From: Porphyromonas gulae DSM 15663
Lineage (GTDB): Bacteria; Bacteroidota; Bacteroidia; Bacteroidales; Porphyromonadaceae
Direction of reading: 5' to 3'
Assembly (NCBI RefSeq): GCF_000378065.1
Contig: NZ_KB899148.1
Span: 62,001 to 126,000, forward strand
Length of the DNA: 64,000 bases
The notes under the pieces are model-generated. The model was not told the DNA's origin, made no database searches, and saw nothing but the letters and a program-made list of their open reading frames with translations. The position numbers and the translations under genes were made by a program. Below are positions 38,299-47,743 of the stretch, in pieces; positions within the stretch are counted from its first letter, which is position 1, and each line of letters starts with the position of its first letter.

Positions 38299-39327
38299 AT
38301 GAGCAAGATCAGCTTCAAAAACGACTATACCGAAGGTGCGCATCCTGACATACTGCACGCGCTGGCAGATACTAATTTCGTTCCACAAGAGGGATACGGC
38401 TATGACTCCTATTGCGAGGAAGCGCGTGCAATGATCCGCCGCGAATGCAATAAGCCCGATGCCGAAGTCTATTTCGTATCGGGTGGGACGCAGACCAATC
38501 TCTTGGTGATCAGTCACCTGCTCCGTCCACACGAAGCTGTCATAGCAGCACAGTCAGGGCATATCAACGTGCACGAAACCGGTGCTATCGAATCCACCGG
38601 ACATAAGGTCTGCACAGTACCTACTCCACTCGGCAAACTCAGTGTGGAGCATATCCGGGAAGTCCTTGCTTTTCATACGGACGAACACATGGTAAAGCCG
38701 TCCATGGTCTATATCTCCCAATCCACGGAGCTGGGCACACTCCACTCTCGTCATGAGCTGTCGGATCTGTCCGCCTTTTGCCGTGCAAACGGTCTCCTAC
38801 TCTATCTCGACGGTGCCCGTATCGGTTCGGCGGTCATGGCAGAGACCGAGGACAATCCGACCCTGACCGATATAGCCACCCTGACCGATGCGTTCTATAT
38901 CGGTGGCACCAAGAACGGAGCACTCCTCGGAGAGGCCATCGTCTTCCCTCGTCCACGTCCGGACGATGCTTTCCTCTATCAAATCAAGCAGCGCGGAGCC
39001 ATGTTGGCCAAGGGGCGGGTGCTGGGCATCCAGTTTACCACGCTTTTCCGCGATGGGCTTTACTACCGGCTTGCAGCTCATGCCAACAAAATGGCAACAG
39101 ATCTGGCGACAGCCATCTCCTCCTGCGGTTATTCCTTCCTCTACCCTCCGCAAACCAATCAGATCTTCCCGATCTTCCCCAACGATCTGATCGAAAGGCT
39201 GAAAGCCACATTCGACTTCTACGTGTGGCAAGCCGTATCACCCGACAGCTCAGCCATTCGTCTGGTCACCTCGTGGGCTACTCCGCCGGAGAATGTAGCC
39301 GCATTTGCCGAATATCTTTCCCGCTAA
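38299..39327 (+). CDS. Low-specificity threonine aldolase-like beta-eliminating lyase
   Basis: A PLP enzyme that should cleave L-threonine or allo-threonine to glycine and acetaldehyde. The 342 residues include GYGYDSYCEEA (N-terminal phosphate/substrate region), VSGGTQTNLLV, HINVHETGAIE and the PLP lysine in YIGGTKNGALLGEA. Glycine made here could feed the glycine decarboxylase at 44.7 kb, although the genes are not linked. It lies 39 nt after hemW on the same strand. Confidence 0.88.
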   Translation: MSKISFKNDYTEGAHPDILHALADTNFVPQEGYGYDSYCEEARAMIRRECNKPDAEVYFVSGGTQTNLLVISHLLRPHEAVIAAQSGHINVHETGAIESTGHKVCTVPTPLGKLSVEHIREVLAFHTDEHMVKPSMVYISQSTELGTLHSRHELSDLSAFCRANGLLLYLDGARIGSAVMAETEDNPTLTDIATLTDAFYIGGTKNGALLGEAIVFPRPRPDDAFLYQIKQRGAMLAKGRVLGIQFTTLFRDGLYYRLAAHANKMATDLATAISSCGYSFLYPPQTNQIFPIFPNDLIERLKATFDFYVWQAVSPDSSAIRLVTSWATPPENVAAFAEYLSR

Positions 39328-39418
39328 ACTCCTTATATATACTGAAAGGGGGCATGCCGAAAGCCGCAAATCACGACTTTGACATCCCCCCACAGGCAGA
39401 CTTTTCAGCTATTGTCCG

Positions 39419-39685
39419 TCAAGGACAAAAATCTTCGGGCGAACCAAGATAGGCTGTAAGAACGTTGAGCATAGCCGGTGTCAGGGATCGCTGTCCCAGA
39501 GCATAACCATGTTCTCTCATCGAATTGAGGAGATCTTGATCCCCGTAGATGATTCTTCGCAGGGCACGTGTACCGGAATTCGGGGTAAGATGTGGGAAGT
39601 AGCGTACGGCTACTTCTTTGACGCGATGGACTCGGAATGGGAATACATCCTCCCGTGCCGATGCGCCGTTAGATTCAACTTTCAT
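39419..39685 (-). CDS. DUF4248 family protein
   Basis: An 88-residue protein of a Bacteroidota-restricted family of unknown function. Family-like parts are the N-terminal FPFRVHRVKEVAVRYFPHLTP and the C-terminal SMREHGYALGQRSLTPAMLNVLTAYLGSP, a winged-helix-like layout. No transmembrane segment or signal peptide is seen. It lies alone between convergent or unrelated genes. A DNA-binding role is only a guess from the basic helical pattern. Confidence 0.72.
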   Translation of the reverse strand: MKVESNGASAREDVFPFRVHRVKEVAVRYFPHLTPNSGTRALRRIIYGDQDLLNSMREHGYALGQRSLTPAMLNVLTAYLGSPEDFCP

Positions 39686-39849
39686 ACTGGTATATGTTTT
39701 TATAGAATAATGATGAGTGCCGAACAGGCTGAAAAATGCATCGCCACGCCTGCCGGCAGACTAATGCAAAGGAATACATTTCACACCGATCTGCCGATAC
39801 TTTTCGCACCGAGTTATCAACAGTGAAGGCTACTTATTCTTGTGATTAT

Positions 39850-39890
39850 GGATCGGAGGACTCTGAGTAATCAGAAAAGTCAGCGACTCA
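39850..39890. repeat. Dispersed short repeat, third location
   Basis: CTCTGAGTAATCAGAAAAG at 39861-39879 closely matches the sequence at 1684-1702 beside the broken four-helix-bundle gene. No such gene is present here. Confidence 0.45.
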
Positions 39891-39924
39891 GGAAGAGAAA
39901 GGAATCGTTTGCTCCAAGGGCTCG

Positions 39925-40938
39925 TTATCCGTCTTCGTCAGTCGGCTGCTCATCCTCTTTCTTATCTCCCTGCTCCAAAGCTCGCGCATTGCGCCGAAGG
40001 CCATCGAGTCCGGCTCGCTTCATGGGCGAACCGGCGAAGAAGTGCAGGTATTTCTCTTCGTCCAAAGAAGCGAGATCGTCCTTGTCGAACGTAAACAGAG
40101 CCTCCCTCGGCACAAAGGCTTCGACCTCGGAAGGATGGGCATAGCGGTTCCAAGGGCAGCAGAGCTGGCAACTATCGCATCCGTAGAAACGATTGCCCAG
40201 CTTACCGACCAGCTCCGGAGGGATCTCTCCCTCATGCTCTATCGTCAAATAGCTCACACAGAGACGGGAGTCCATGCCCTCTTCGGAAATAGCTCCCGTA
40301 GGACAGCTTTCGATACAGTTCCGGCAGGCTCCACAGCGTGATGGCATCGGAGTATCGGGAGGCAGATCGATGTCCACCAATAGCTCTCCCAAGAAAAAGA
40401 AAGTCCCCCCTCGGGGCAAAATAAGCATGCCGCTGCGCCCTACCCAACCGATACCTGCACGGCAAGCCCAATAGCGTTCGGCAATAGGGGCAGAGTCGCT
40501 GAAAGACCGTCCCGAAACGGAAGGGCAGATCTCCCGACGAATATAATCCAGTAGCTTGTCCAAGAGGCGTTTGACGACCTTATGGTAGTCTTTCCCATAA
40601 GCATAGTAGGCTATTTGCGGAGCCGAGGCCGGTTGTTTGATCCTGGGGTAATAGTTCAGTGCTACGGAGATAACCGTTCGAGTACCCGGCAACAACTCCG
40701 CCGGCGAATAGCGAAGCTCCCTGTTGCGCTCCAGATAGTCCATTTCCCCATGCCGGCCTTCGGACAGGAACTTCTCGTAAGTCCCTACCACGGATGGCGG
40801 CAAGGCCTGTGCTTCGGCAAACCCACAAGCACTAAAACCAAGTCGGCGCGCCTCTTCTTTGATAAGGCGCGCCGACTCTTCCGGTGAGTATCGCAATTTT
40901 ATTTTTTCATCGTCCGGCATACACCCAAGCATCGGCAA
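39925..40938 (-). CDS. queG: Epoxyqueuosine reductase
   Basis: Performs the last step of queuosine synthesis, reducing epoxyqueuosine in tRNA with a cobalamin cofactor and two 4Fe-4S clusters. The 337 residues have the DUF1730 N-terminal part and the cluster motifs CGACRNCIESCPTGAI and CDSCQLCCPWN. The first 32 bp overlap the end of the HU-CCDC81 gene. queA, the step before, is at 58.6 kb in this window. Confidence 0.93.
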   Translation of the reverse strand: MPMLGCMPDDEKIKLRYSPEESARLIKEEARRLGFSACGFAEAQALPPSVVGTYEKFLSEGRHGEMDYLERNRELRYSPAELLPGTRTVISVALNYYPRIKQPASAPQIAYYAYGKDYHKVVKRLLDKLLDYIRREICPSVSGRSFSDSAPIAERYWACRAGIGWVGRSGMLILPRGGTFFFLGELLVDIDLPPDTPMPSRCGACRNCIESCPTGAISEEGMDSRLCVSYLTIEHEGEIPPELVGKLGNRFYGCDSCQLCCPWNRYAHPSEVEAFVPREALFTFDKDDLASLDEEKYLHFFAGSPMKRAGLDGLRRNARALEQGDKKEDEQPTDEDG

Positions 40939-41965
40939 ACAGCCTGTGTTTATCTTTCATCGAACGGATATAAGTCTGCGCTTCGTCCGCCGTAGCAAAG
41001 CGATCGGCATAAATACGTGCCTTATTGGAGCTAAGCAGCACCACGGCATTCGGCATCATGGCCTTATCGATGCTCATGCGGTAAAACTCCTGAGCTTTCT
41101 TCTTCGTATCGAATGTGCCCACTACCACATAATAGTATTTGGAACCTACAGGCTCGTGCATCACGGGCACACCCCCTTCGGCTACGTCCGTGGAGAGTTG
41201 GTTGGGCGATTCGGCCGGTTTAGAGGCCGTAGCCTCGATTGGCTGCGAATCAGCCGTAGCGGCAACAGAAGCCGGCTTCGCCGTCACCACCTGCACCGGC
41301 CGGGCTTCGGTATCTTTCCATACGCTCTTGGCTGTCAGCTCGGTAGGGACAAAACTGGCGGCAAACTTATCCGACGAGGAGATTTGCCCCCAAGGGACAA
41401 CAAGCAATACGCCCAACATCACAGCCGCAGCCGCCATCATGCCGGTACGCTTATGGATCTTCAGGTAGAAATAATCCGACCGACCGGCCGGCGAAACTTC
41501 CTTCTCCCTCTCCGCAGACGGCTGTACTTCGTCGAAAGACTCAGCCAAACGAGGCAATGAGCAAGGAACCAGGCCGTAGGAAAAGCCCGATCCTTCCTCC
41601 GCTTCGCTTCGGTGCGAATAGCTGATTTGTCCCTCCGGATTCAAAGTCAGTTCGCCCATCTTTTCCAAGCTGACACGTCCGGCACGTACCAGTTCGGCAC
41701 GCAAAGTGCGCACATCGTCATCGAGCATCACTCTGGCACGGCGGTGCGAGATACCATAAGCTCGTGCGTAGCTATCCTCCAAGATACCGTCCCGAAGCGA
41801 GAGGGCAGCATTGAATCGGAGTTCTTCTTTGGGAGGGTAAATAAGATTGTCATCACGGTCGTAACATGCCGGCAACAGCTCAGCAACAAAACCGCCAAGG
41901 CTCGGCACCACTACACACTTATGTATACTGATGCTGCGTTCGATGTGGGATATCAACCTATTCAT
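40907..41965 (-). CDS. HU-CCDC81 and SPOR domain membrane protein
   Basis: A 352-residue protein in three parts. Residues 1 to about 125 are tandem HU-CCDC81-type domains (CVVVPSLGGFVAE, RRARVMLDDDVRTLRAELV, SLEKMGELTLNPEG), relatives of the HU/IHF DNA-binding fold. One transmembrane segment follows (MMAAAAVMLGVLLVVPWG), then a Pro/Ala-rich linker and a C-terminal SPOR domain (YYYVVVGTFDTKKKAQEF to the end) that should bind denuded peptidoglycan at division sites. The topology would place the HU-like part in the cytoplasm and SPOR in the periplasm. It overlaps queG by 32 bp. The exact role is unknown. Confidence 0.85.
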   Translation of the reverse strand: MNRLISHIERSISIHKCVVVPSLGGFVAELLPACYDRDDNLIYPPKEELRFNAALSLRDGILEDSYARAYGISHRRARVMLDDDVRTLRAELVRAGRVSLEKMGELTLNPEGQISYSHRSEAEEGSGFSYGLVPCSLPRLAESFDEVQPSAEREKEVSPAGRSDYFYLKIHKRTGMMAAAAVMLGVLLVVPWGQISSSDKFAASFVPTELTAKSVWKDTEARPVQVVTAKPASVAATADSQPIEATASKPAESPNQLSTDVAEGGVPVMHEPVGSKYYYVVVGTFDTKKKAQEFYRMSIDKAMMPNAVVLLSSNKARIYADRFATADEAQTYIRSMKDKHRLFADAWVYAGR

Positions 41966-42014
41966 AGCAACGGAGTGAAAAAGGAGCCGCCCCGAAGCGG
42001 ACGACTATTTGGAA

Positions 42015-42022
42015 CAAAGGTA
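42015..42022 (-). promoter_or_regulatory. -7 promoter box for the HU-CCDC81/SPOR gene
   Basis: The minus strand reads TACCTTTG, an exact TAnnTTTG match 49 nt before the start codon. Confidence 0.5.
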
Positions 42023-42284
42023 ACATTTTCTCCGTCCGCCGACACATTTTTCCGCGCCAAAAATCACTAAAAAACCGAACAGACCACTCTCACGCCAAGA
42101 GTTATAGCAGACATCTGTAATCCTTTACGGGAAAAAGGATTGTACCTAACGGAACAGCACAAAACATTTTGCAATGACAGCAATCGCAGAGCATGAAATA
42201 AGGAAGGCGGAGCATCGTTTTTCCACTTCTGAGCGAAGAGAATCGGGAGGGAGGATTTTCCTCTCTGTCAGCGTTTCTTGTCCC

Positions 42285-42400
42285 AAAAATTTCGTGGATA
42301 TGGTTGCTAAAAACATGGCGCGAGAAAGTTTTCGTTCCCGAACCAAAAGAAAAAAATTCCCGAACCAAAACGTATTTTTTTTGGTTCCATAATCGAGATT
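42285..42400 (-). repeat. Palindromic intergenic repeat, copy 3 (degenerate)
   Basis: It shares AAAACATGGCGCGAGAAAGTTTTCG with copies 2 and 4. Instead of a clean inverted repeat it has two direct copies of TTCCCGAACCAAAA (42335-42348 and 42357-42370), the same word found in copy 4. It lies between two divergent genes. Confidence 0.65.
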
Positions 42401-42463
42401 CTGCCGAACCGCAATCCATCGTTTTCCGGCGCGTAAAAAAAGGCTTATCCGAAATGAATTGCG

Positions 42464-42471
42464 TAAATTTG
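42464..42471 (+). promoter_or_regulatory. -7 promoter box for the DUF3298 lipoprotein gene
   Basis: TAAATTTG, an exact TAnnTTTG match 41 nt before the ATG at 42513. Confidence 0.5.
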
Positions 42472-42512
42472 TGGCAGTAATAATGAATCTATCGGAATTA
42501 TAATCTTTCACT

Positions 42513-43328
42513 ATGATGAAATCCATGCGCAGCGTGCTGTCGCTACTCTTTCCCTTGTCTCTGATCACCGCTTTTGGCTGTAGCAAGAACAAAGCTGCCG
42601 AATCGAAGGACATCACGTTCGATTCGGCCTACCTCGAACGCTATATTCCACTGCGAGCGGACATCGACACGCCATCGCTGCATGTGGTGATCAGCTACGT
42701 CTATCCTTCGGGGGACGACATGCTCACAGAAGTGTTCAATGGGCTGCTCTTCGGGGACAGTCTGATGGATTCGTCTTCGCCGGAGAATGCCATGGAAGGC
42801 TATGCGCGAGTGCTGGGCGAAGACTATCGCTCGAACAATGCCGAAGCCAGTCTGCAAGGACTTCCCTTAGACCTTCTGGACTACATCTACAAGCAGGAAA
42901 ATACCATCGCTTATTGCGACACGGGATTGATCTCCACACGTATCAATACATACACGTACGAAGGCGGTGCGCATCCGGAGAACACAGTCCGCTTCGCCAA
43001 CATCCTTCGCTCTACGGGCAAGATACTCGAAGAGCGGGATCTGTTCAAGATCAGCTATGCGGAAAGGCTGTCCGCACTCATCATAGGACAATTGGTACAG
43101 GATTTCGGCAAGACCAAGCCGTCCGAATTGGATGCAATAGGTTTCTTCAACGCAGAAGAAATACAGCCCAATGGTAATTTTATGATCGATGACAAGGGCC
43201 TCACATACTGTTTCAATGAGTACCAGATAGCTGCTTATGCCAGAGGTGCTGTCTATGTCCGTCTCGGCTATGACGTATTGGCACCTTTACTAAGAGACGA
43301 TTCGCCCCTGAAGCGTTACCTGCCGTAG
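42513..43328 (+). CDS. DUF3298 (RsiV-type) domain lipoprotein
   Basis: A 271-residue putative lipoprotein (lipobox TAFGC, Cys about residue 23). The N-terminal half resembles the DUF4163/PdaC region. The C-terminal half is a DUF3298 domain with TYTYEGGAHPENTVRF and, near the end, GLTYCFNEYQIAAYARG. In RsiV this pair binds lysozyme, so lysozyme sensing or defence at the oral mucosa is a possible role, but no sigma factor gene is adjacent. It is followed after 25 bp by rsmG. Confidence 0.8.
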   Translation: MMKSMRSVLSLLFPLSLITAFGCSKNKAAESKDITFDSAYLERYIPLRADIDTPSLHVVISYVYPSGDDMLTEVFNGLLFGDSLMDSSSPENAMEGYARVLGEDYRSNNAEASLQGLPLDLLDYIYKQENTIAYCDTGLISTRINTYTYEGGAHPENTVRFANILRSTGKILEERDLFKISYAERLSALIIGQLVQDFGKTKPSELDAIGFFNAEEIQPNGNFMIDDKGLTYCFNEYQIAAYARGAVYVRLGYDVLAPLLRDDSPLKRYLP

Positions 43329-43353
43329 TCCCCCTCCTTTTGTTTCGACCGAT

Positions 43354-44028
43354 ATGACGAATACGCAGCAAATGCCCGAAGAGCTGTTGCCCCAGGCTTC
43401 AGGTATAGAGATCATCGAGAAATACTTCCCCCACTTGTCCGAACGACAACGCGAGCAGTTTGGGCAATTGGGACCGCTGTACACGCATTGGAATGCCCTT
43501 ATCAATGTCATTTCCCGAAAGGATATAGACAATTTGTATCCGCACCATGTGTTGCATTCCTTGGGGATAGCTCGCATGCTGAACTTCAAACCCGGCACAA
43601 GTGTATTGGATCTGGGCACAGGCGGAGGATTTCCGGGTATTCCCTTGGCGATTCTGTTTCCTGAGGTATCCTTTCTGCTGGTGGACAGCATCGGCAAAAA
43701 GGTGAAAGTGGCCGCCGCCATAGCCGAAGCCTTGGGGCTTGACAATGTGCGCACCATGCACTGTCGGGCGGAAAGCATAGATGAGAAATTCGACTTCGTA
43801 GTCAGCCGTGCCGTGATGAAACTGAGTGAACTGGCCAAGATCTGCAGGAAGCTCATTCGGCACGAAGATCAGCAAAACGCGCTCCCCAACGGGCTTATCT
43901 GCCTCAAGGGCGGAGAGCTTCAGCACGAGATACTGCCATTCCGGAACAAGGCAATGACAGAGGAGCTGTGGCCGACCTTCGAGGAAGCGTATTTCAAAAC
44001 AAAAAAAGTGGTCTACTTACCTCTATGA
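43354..44028 (+). CDS. rsmG: 16S rRNA (guanine-N7) methyltransferase RsmG (GidB)
   Basis: Methylates G527 (E. coli numbering) of 16S rRNA. The 224 residues contain the SAM-binding motif VLDLGTGGGFPGIPLAI and the following LLVDSIGKKVKV and VVSRAVMKLSEL blocks. The stop overlaps the next start as ATGA. Loss of RsmG gives low-level streptomycin resistance in other bacteria. Confidence 0.94.
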   Translation: MTNTQQMPEELLPQASGIEIIEKYFPHLSERQREQFGQLGPLYTHWNALINVISRKDIDNLYPHHVLHSLGIARMLNFKPGTSVLDLGTGGGFPGIPLAILFPEVSFLLVDSIGKKVKVAAAIAEALGLDNVRTMHCRAESIDEKFDFVVSRAVMKLSELAKICRKLIRHEDQQNALPNGLICLKGGELQHEILPFRNKAMTEELWPTFEEAYFKTKKVVYLPL

Positions 44029-44669
44029 CAACGACTAAAGTAAAGATGTTCACCTTCAACTCGGTGGCAGAAAATACATATATCCTTTACAACTCCACGG
44101 GCGAAGCTGCACTTATCGACTGCGGCTGTATGGATGGGAGCGAAGAGCAGCAGCTACTCCGCTTCGTTCAGGAACAGCAGCTCACAGTAAAGCTCCTGCT
44201 CAACACGCACCTGCACTTCGACCATGCCTGGGGCAATGGCTTTGCAGCCAAAACCTTCGGCCTGCCTGTGCTCACGCATCGGGCTGAAGTGGAAGAAATG
44301 CCGTCTCCGTCCAAGCAACTGGCAGCATTCGGCATGTTCGGCACGATGGACGAACCGCCGATACAATACATTGCTCCGGGCGACGTTCTTCAGTTGGGAG
44401 AGAGTACCATCAAGGTGCTTTTCGTCCCGGGGCACTCGCCCGGTCATCTGGCATTCTATTGCCCACAGGCCCAAGCGGTATTTACCGGCGATGCGCTCTT
44501 TGCCGGTGACGTGGGCCGGACCGACTTGTGGGGCGGTAGCTACGAACTGCTGAAAAAGAGTATTCGCGCAGAACTTCTCCCTCTTCCCGACGATACGGTA
44601 GTCTACCCCGGACACGGGCCTACCTCTACGATAGCTTACGAACGAACTAATAACCCTTTTCTCGATTAG
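44025..44669 (+). CDS. MBL-fold metallohydrolase (glyoxalase II-like)
   Basis: A 214-residue metallo-beta-lactamase fold hydrolase. Metal-binding motifs are THLHFDHAWG, FVPGHSPGHLAFY, FTGDALFAGDVGRTD and the final VYPGHGPTST. It is close to YcbL/GloB-type thioester hydrolases. I chose the ATG at 44025, which overlaps the rsmG stop by 4 bp, over an upstream in-frame ATG at 43968. gcvP starts 4 bp after its stop. Confidence 0.88.
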   Translation: MTTTKVKMFTFNSVAENTYILYNSTGEAALIDCGCMDGSEEQQLLRFVQEQQLTVKLLLNTHLHFDHAWGNGFAAKTFGLPVLTHRAEVEEMPSPSKQLAAFGMFGTMDEPPIQYIAPGDVLQLGESTIKVLFVPGHSPGHLAFYCPQAQAVFTGDALFAGDVGRTDLWGGSYELLKKSIRAELLPLPDDTVVYPGHGPTSTIAYERTNNPFLD

Positions 44670-44673
44670 AATA

Positions 44674-47541
44674 ATGAATACGAACAAATTCGAAAACCGC
44701 CATATAGGTATTGCCGAGCGCGACCTCTCCGTCATGCTCCGGACCATAGGCGTAGAGTCAATGGATCAGCTGATCCGCGAAACGATCCCCGGCGACATCC
44801 TGCTGTCCGAACCTCTTGATCTGCCCGAAGCCATGACCGAGCGCGAACTGCTCGAGCATTTCATGGAACTGGGATCCAAGAACAAGGTCTTCACCTCCTA
44901 CATCGGACAAGGCTGGTACGATACGGTCACACCGGCTCCCATCCAGCGCAACGTATTGGAGAATCCCGCGTGGTACACTTCCTACACACCTTATCAGGCG
45001 GAGGTATCACAGGGACGTCTGGAGGCTCTCTTCAATTTCCAGACGGTGATCACCGAACTGACAGGGCTGCCCCTGACGAACTGCTCGCTCCTCGATGAAG
45101 CCACTGCCGGTGCCGAAGCTGCACGTATGTTCTTCGATACCCGTTCGCGCACACAAATCAAGGCCGGAGCCAACGTTCTCTTCGTGGACAAGAATGTATT
45201 CCGCTCTACGATCGAAGTGATCCGCACCCGTATCATACCTCAGGGTATGCAGATCGTGGTGGGCGACTACAAGACATTCGGCTTCACACCCGAAGTATTT
45301 GCCGCCATCGTACAGTTCCCCGATGCAGAAGGCTCGGTCAATGATTATAAGGCATTCATCGAAGCGGCTCATGCCGGCAACGCCAAGGTAGCCGTAGCAG
45401 CCGACCTCTTGAGTATGACCATCCTGACTCCTCCGGGTGAATGGGGTGCCGACATCGTATTCGGATCGGCACAGCGTTTCGGTATTCCCATGTATTACGG
45501 TGGTCCCTCGGCAGGATATTTGGCCACAAGCATGGACTACAAGCGCAACATCCCCGGCCGTATCATCGGTATGTCCAAAGACGCATACGGACGTCCGGCT
45601 TATCGTCTGGCATTGCAAACGCGCGAACAGCACATCAAGCGTGAGAAAGCCACATCGAATATCTGTACCGCACAGGCTTTGTTGGCCACGATGAGCAGCT
45701 TCTATGCCGTGTATCACGGTGCTGACGGCTTGCGCCATATAGCCGGCAGGGTACATGCTTATGCAGGATTTATCAGCGAGAAGCTCGCCGGGCTCGGCTA
45801 TAAGCTCACGAACAAGAACTTCTTCGACACACTTCGTGTGGAGCTGCCGGCCGATGTCACAGTAGAAAAAGTACGCGAACTGGCTGAAGAGTGCAGCGTG
45901 AACTTCTTCTACCCCTCCGATGGTAGCATCGTCATCAGCTTGGATGAGACTACGTTGCCCTCCGACCTCGGCGTTCTGCTCTATATCTTCTCATCCGTTC
46001 TGGGCAAAGAGGAGACAATCACGGAGGACATTGCCATTGACAAGCGTTATTTCGATGGTGCCTTTGCCCGTACGTCGAACTTCCTGGACTACGACGTATT
46101 CAACAACTACCACACAGAGACGGAGCTGATGCGCTACATCAAACGCCTCGAACGCAAGGACATTTCTCTGGCGCACTCCATGATTCCGCTGGGTTCTTGT
46201 ACGATGAAGCTGAATGCCGCATCCGAGCTGTTCAACCTCTCGATGCCGCAGTTCAACGCCATCCACCCGTATGCTCCCAAAGACCAGACGGAAGGCTACA
46301 ACGAGATGCTCGAAAGTCTGGAACATTACTTGGCCGTAATCACCGGTTTCGACGCTACTTCGCTCCAGCCTAATTCCGGAGCAGCAGGCGAATACGCCGG
46401 ATTGCTCGCTATTCGCGGCTATCTGAACAGCATCGGACAGGGACACCGCCATCTGGTTATCTTGCCGGCTTCTGCCCACGGCACCAATCCGGCCAGTGCC
46501 ATCCAGTGCGGATACGATACGGTGACGGTAGCTTGCGACGACCGAGGCAACGTAGATATGGACGACTTCATGGCCAAGACGGAACAACACAAGGACCAAA
46601 TCGCTGCCATGATGATCACTTACCCGAGTACGCATGGTATCTTCGAGACTAACATTATCGATCTCTGCCGTCGCATCCACGAGTGTGGTGGTCAGGTGTA
46701 TATGGATGGTGCCAACATGAATGCTCAGGTAGGACTGACCAGTCCGGGCTTTATCGGAGCAGACGTGTGCCACTTGAATCTGCACAAGACCTTTGCCATC
46801 CCCCACGGAGGTGGAGGCCCGGGTGTAGGTCCTATCTGTGTGGCCAAGCACTTGACTCCATTCCTGCCATCCCACCCGCTGCGTGAGGACTACAACGGCT
46901 TGGAAGTATCCGCCGCTCCATACGGAAGTGCAGGGGTAATGACTATCACCTACGCATACATTCGCCTGATGGGATACGAAGGTCTGCGCAGAGCTACGAA
47001 AATCGCCATCCTGAACTCCAACTACATGGCCAACCGTCTGAAAGATACTTTCGGTATCGTCTATACGGGAGCTACGGGTCGCGTAGGTCATGAGCTGATC
47101 CTCGAATGTCGCAAGATCAAAGAAAGCGGTATCGACGAGAACGACATAGCCAAGCGTCTGATGGACTTCGGCTACCATGCTCCGACGCTCTCCTTCCCCG
47201 TACACGGCACTCTGATGATAGAGCCGACAGAGAGCGAGAGCCTGGCCGAGCTGGATCGTTTCATCGATGTGATGAACTGCATCTGGGAAGAGATACAGGA
47301 AGTGGCTCGTGGCGAACAGGATGCTACCGACAACGTATTGAAGAATGCTCCGCATCCTCAGTACGAGGTGACGGCTAACGACTGGTCGCACCCATACTCT
47401 CGCGAAAAGGCAGCCTATCCGCTGGAATATCTGCGTGAGAATAAGTTCTGGCTCAACGTAGCCCGCATCGACAACGGCTATGGCGACCGCAATCTGGTTC
47501 CGAGTCTCTGCGGTGCATGTGAGATTTTCAACAATCAATAG
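44674..47541 (+). CDS. gcvP: Glycine dehydrogenase (decarboxylating), P protein
   Basis: The PLP-dependent P protein of the glycine cleavage system, which releases CO2 and loads aminomethyl onto lipoyl-H protein. At 955 residues it is the fused homodimeric form. The PLP lysine lies in NLHKTFAIPHGGGGPG (about residue 705) and the N-terminal half contains the paralogous non-catalytic fold (NRHIGIAERD start, TSNICTAQALLA). The H and T protein genes are not in the window; an lpdA is, at the far left. It ends with a good terminator. Confidence 0.97.
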   Translation: MNTNKFENRHIGIAERDLSVMLRTIGVESMDQLIRETIPGDILLSEPLDLPEAMTERELLEHFMELGSKNKVFTSYIGQGWYDTVTPAPIQRNVLENPAWYTSYTPYQAEVSQGRLEALFNFQTVITELTGLPLTNCSLLDEATAGAEAARMFFDTRSRTQIKAGANVLFVDKNVFRSTIEVIRTRIIPQGMQIVVGDYKTFGFTPEVFAAIVQFPDAEGSVNDYKAFIEAAHAGNAKVAVAADLLSMTILTPPGEWGADIVFGSAQRFGIPMYYGGPSAGYLATSMDYKRNIPGRIIGMSKDAYGRPAYRLALQTREQHIKREKATSNICTAQALLATMSSFYAVYHGADGLRHIAGRVHAYAGFISEKLAGLGYKLTNKNFFDTLRVELPADVTVEKVRELAEECSVNFFYPSDGSIVISLDETTLPSDLGVLLYIFSSVLGKEETITEDIAIDKRYFDGAFARTSNFLDYDVFNNYHTETELMRYIKRLERKDISLAHSMIPLGSCTMKLNAASELFNLSMPQFNAIHPYAPKDQTEGYNEMLESLEHYLAVITGFDATSLQPNSGAAGEYAGLLAIRGYLNSIGQGHRHLVILPASAHGTNPASAIQCGYDTVTVACDDRGNVDMDDFMAKTEQHKDQIAAMMITYPSTHGIFETNIIDLCRRIHECGGQVYMDGANMNAQVGLTSPGFIGADVCHLNLHKTFAIPHGGGGPGVGPICVAKHLTPFLPSHPLREDYNGLEVSAAPYGSAGVMTITYAYIRLMGYEGLRRATKIAILNSNYMANRLKDTFGIVYTGATGRVGHELILECRKIKESGIDENDIAKRLMDFGYHAPTLSFPVHGTLMIEPTESESLAELDRFIDVMNCIWEEIQEVARGEQDATDNVLKNAPHPQYEVTANDWSHPYSREKAAYPLEYLRENKFWLNVARIDNGYGDRNLVPSLCGACEIFNNQ

Positions 47542-47575
47542 AAAACTTCACCGATACAGATAATAAACGAAAGCG

Positions 47576-47616
47576 AACCCCGAGAGTCAAACAAAAACTC
47601 TCGGGGTTTTCTTTTT
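47576..47616 (+). terminator. Terminator after gcvP
   Basis: AACCCCGAGAGT pairs perfectly with ACTCTCGGGGTT around a 9-nt loop, followed by a T-rich tail. Confidence 0.87.
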
Positions 47617-47696
47617 CAATAAAGATAAAGATGCTAAGAGTGAAAGACTTATTTAAGCTCAATGAAAAACCCCGAAAAAGAAAATAAAGATTGGTA

Positions 47697-47704
47697 TAAC
47701 TTTG
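47697..47704 (+). promoter_or_regulatory. -7 promoter box for the DUF3078 gene
   Basis: TAACTTTG, an exact TAnnTTTG match. It overlaps the first codons of an upstream in-frame start at 47702 and so favours the ATG at 47744. Confidence 0.5.
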
Positions 47705-47743
47705 CCCGCGCAAAAACGGTTATATAAAAACGATTTGACTACG

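Larger units (their letters stand above)
41966..42512. other. Divergent intergenic region, HU-CCDC81 gene / DUF3298 gene
   Basis: About 550 bp with both divergent -7 boxes and palindromic repeat copy 3. Overlapping small open frames on both strands reflect the repeat, not genes. Confidence 0.6.

Noticed and set aside
42102-42616. Open frames of 105 and 156 codons on the minus strand
   Set aside because: They span repeat copy 3 and the DUF3298 promoter and start; similarity to other such frames comes from the repeat.
45991-47538. 515-codon open frame on the minus strand
   Set aside because: Antisense shadow of gcvP, which carries the PLP-lysine motif and is full length.
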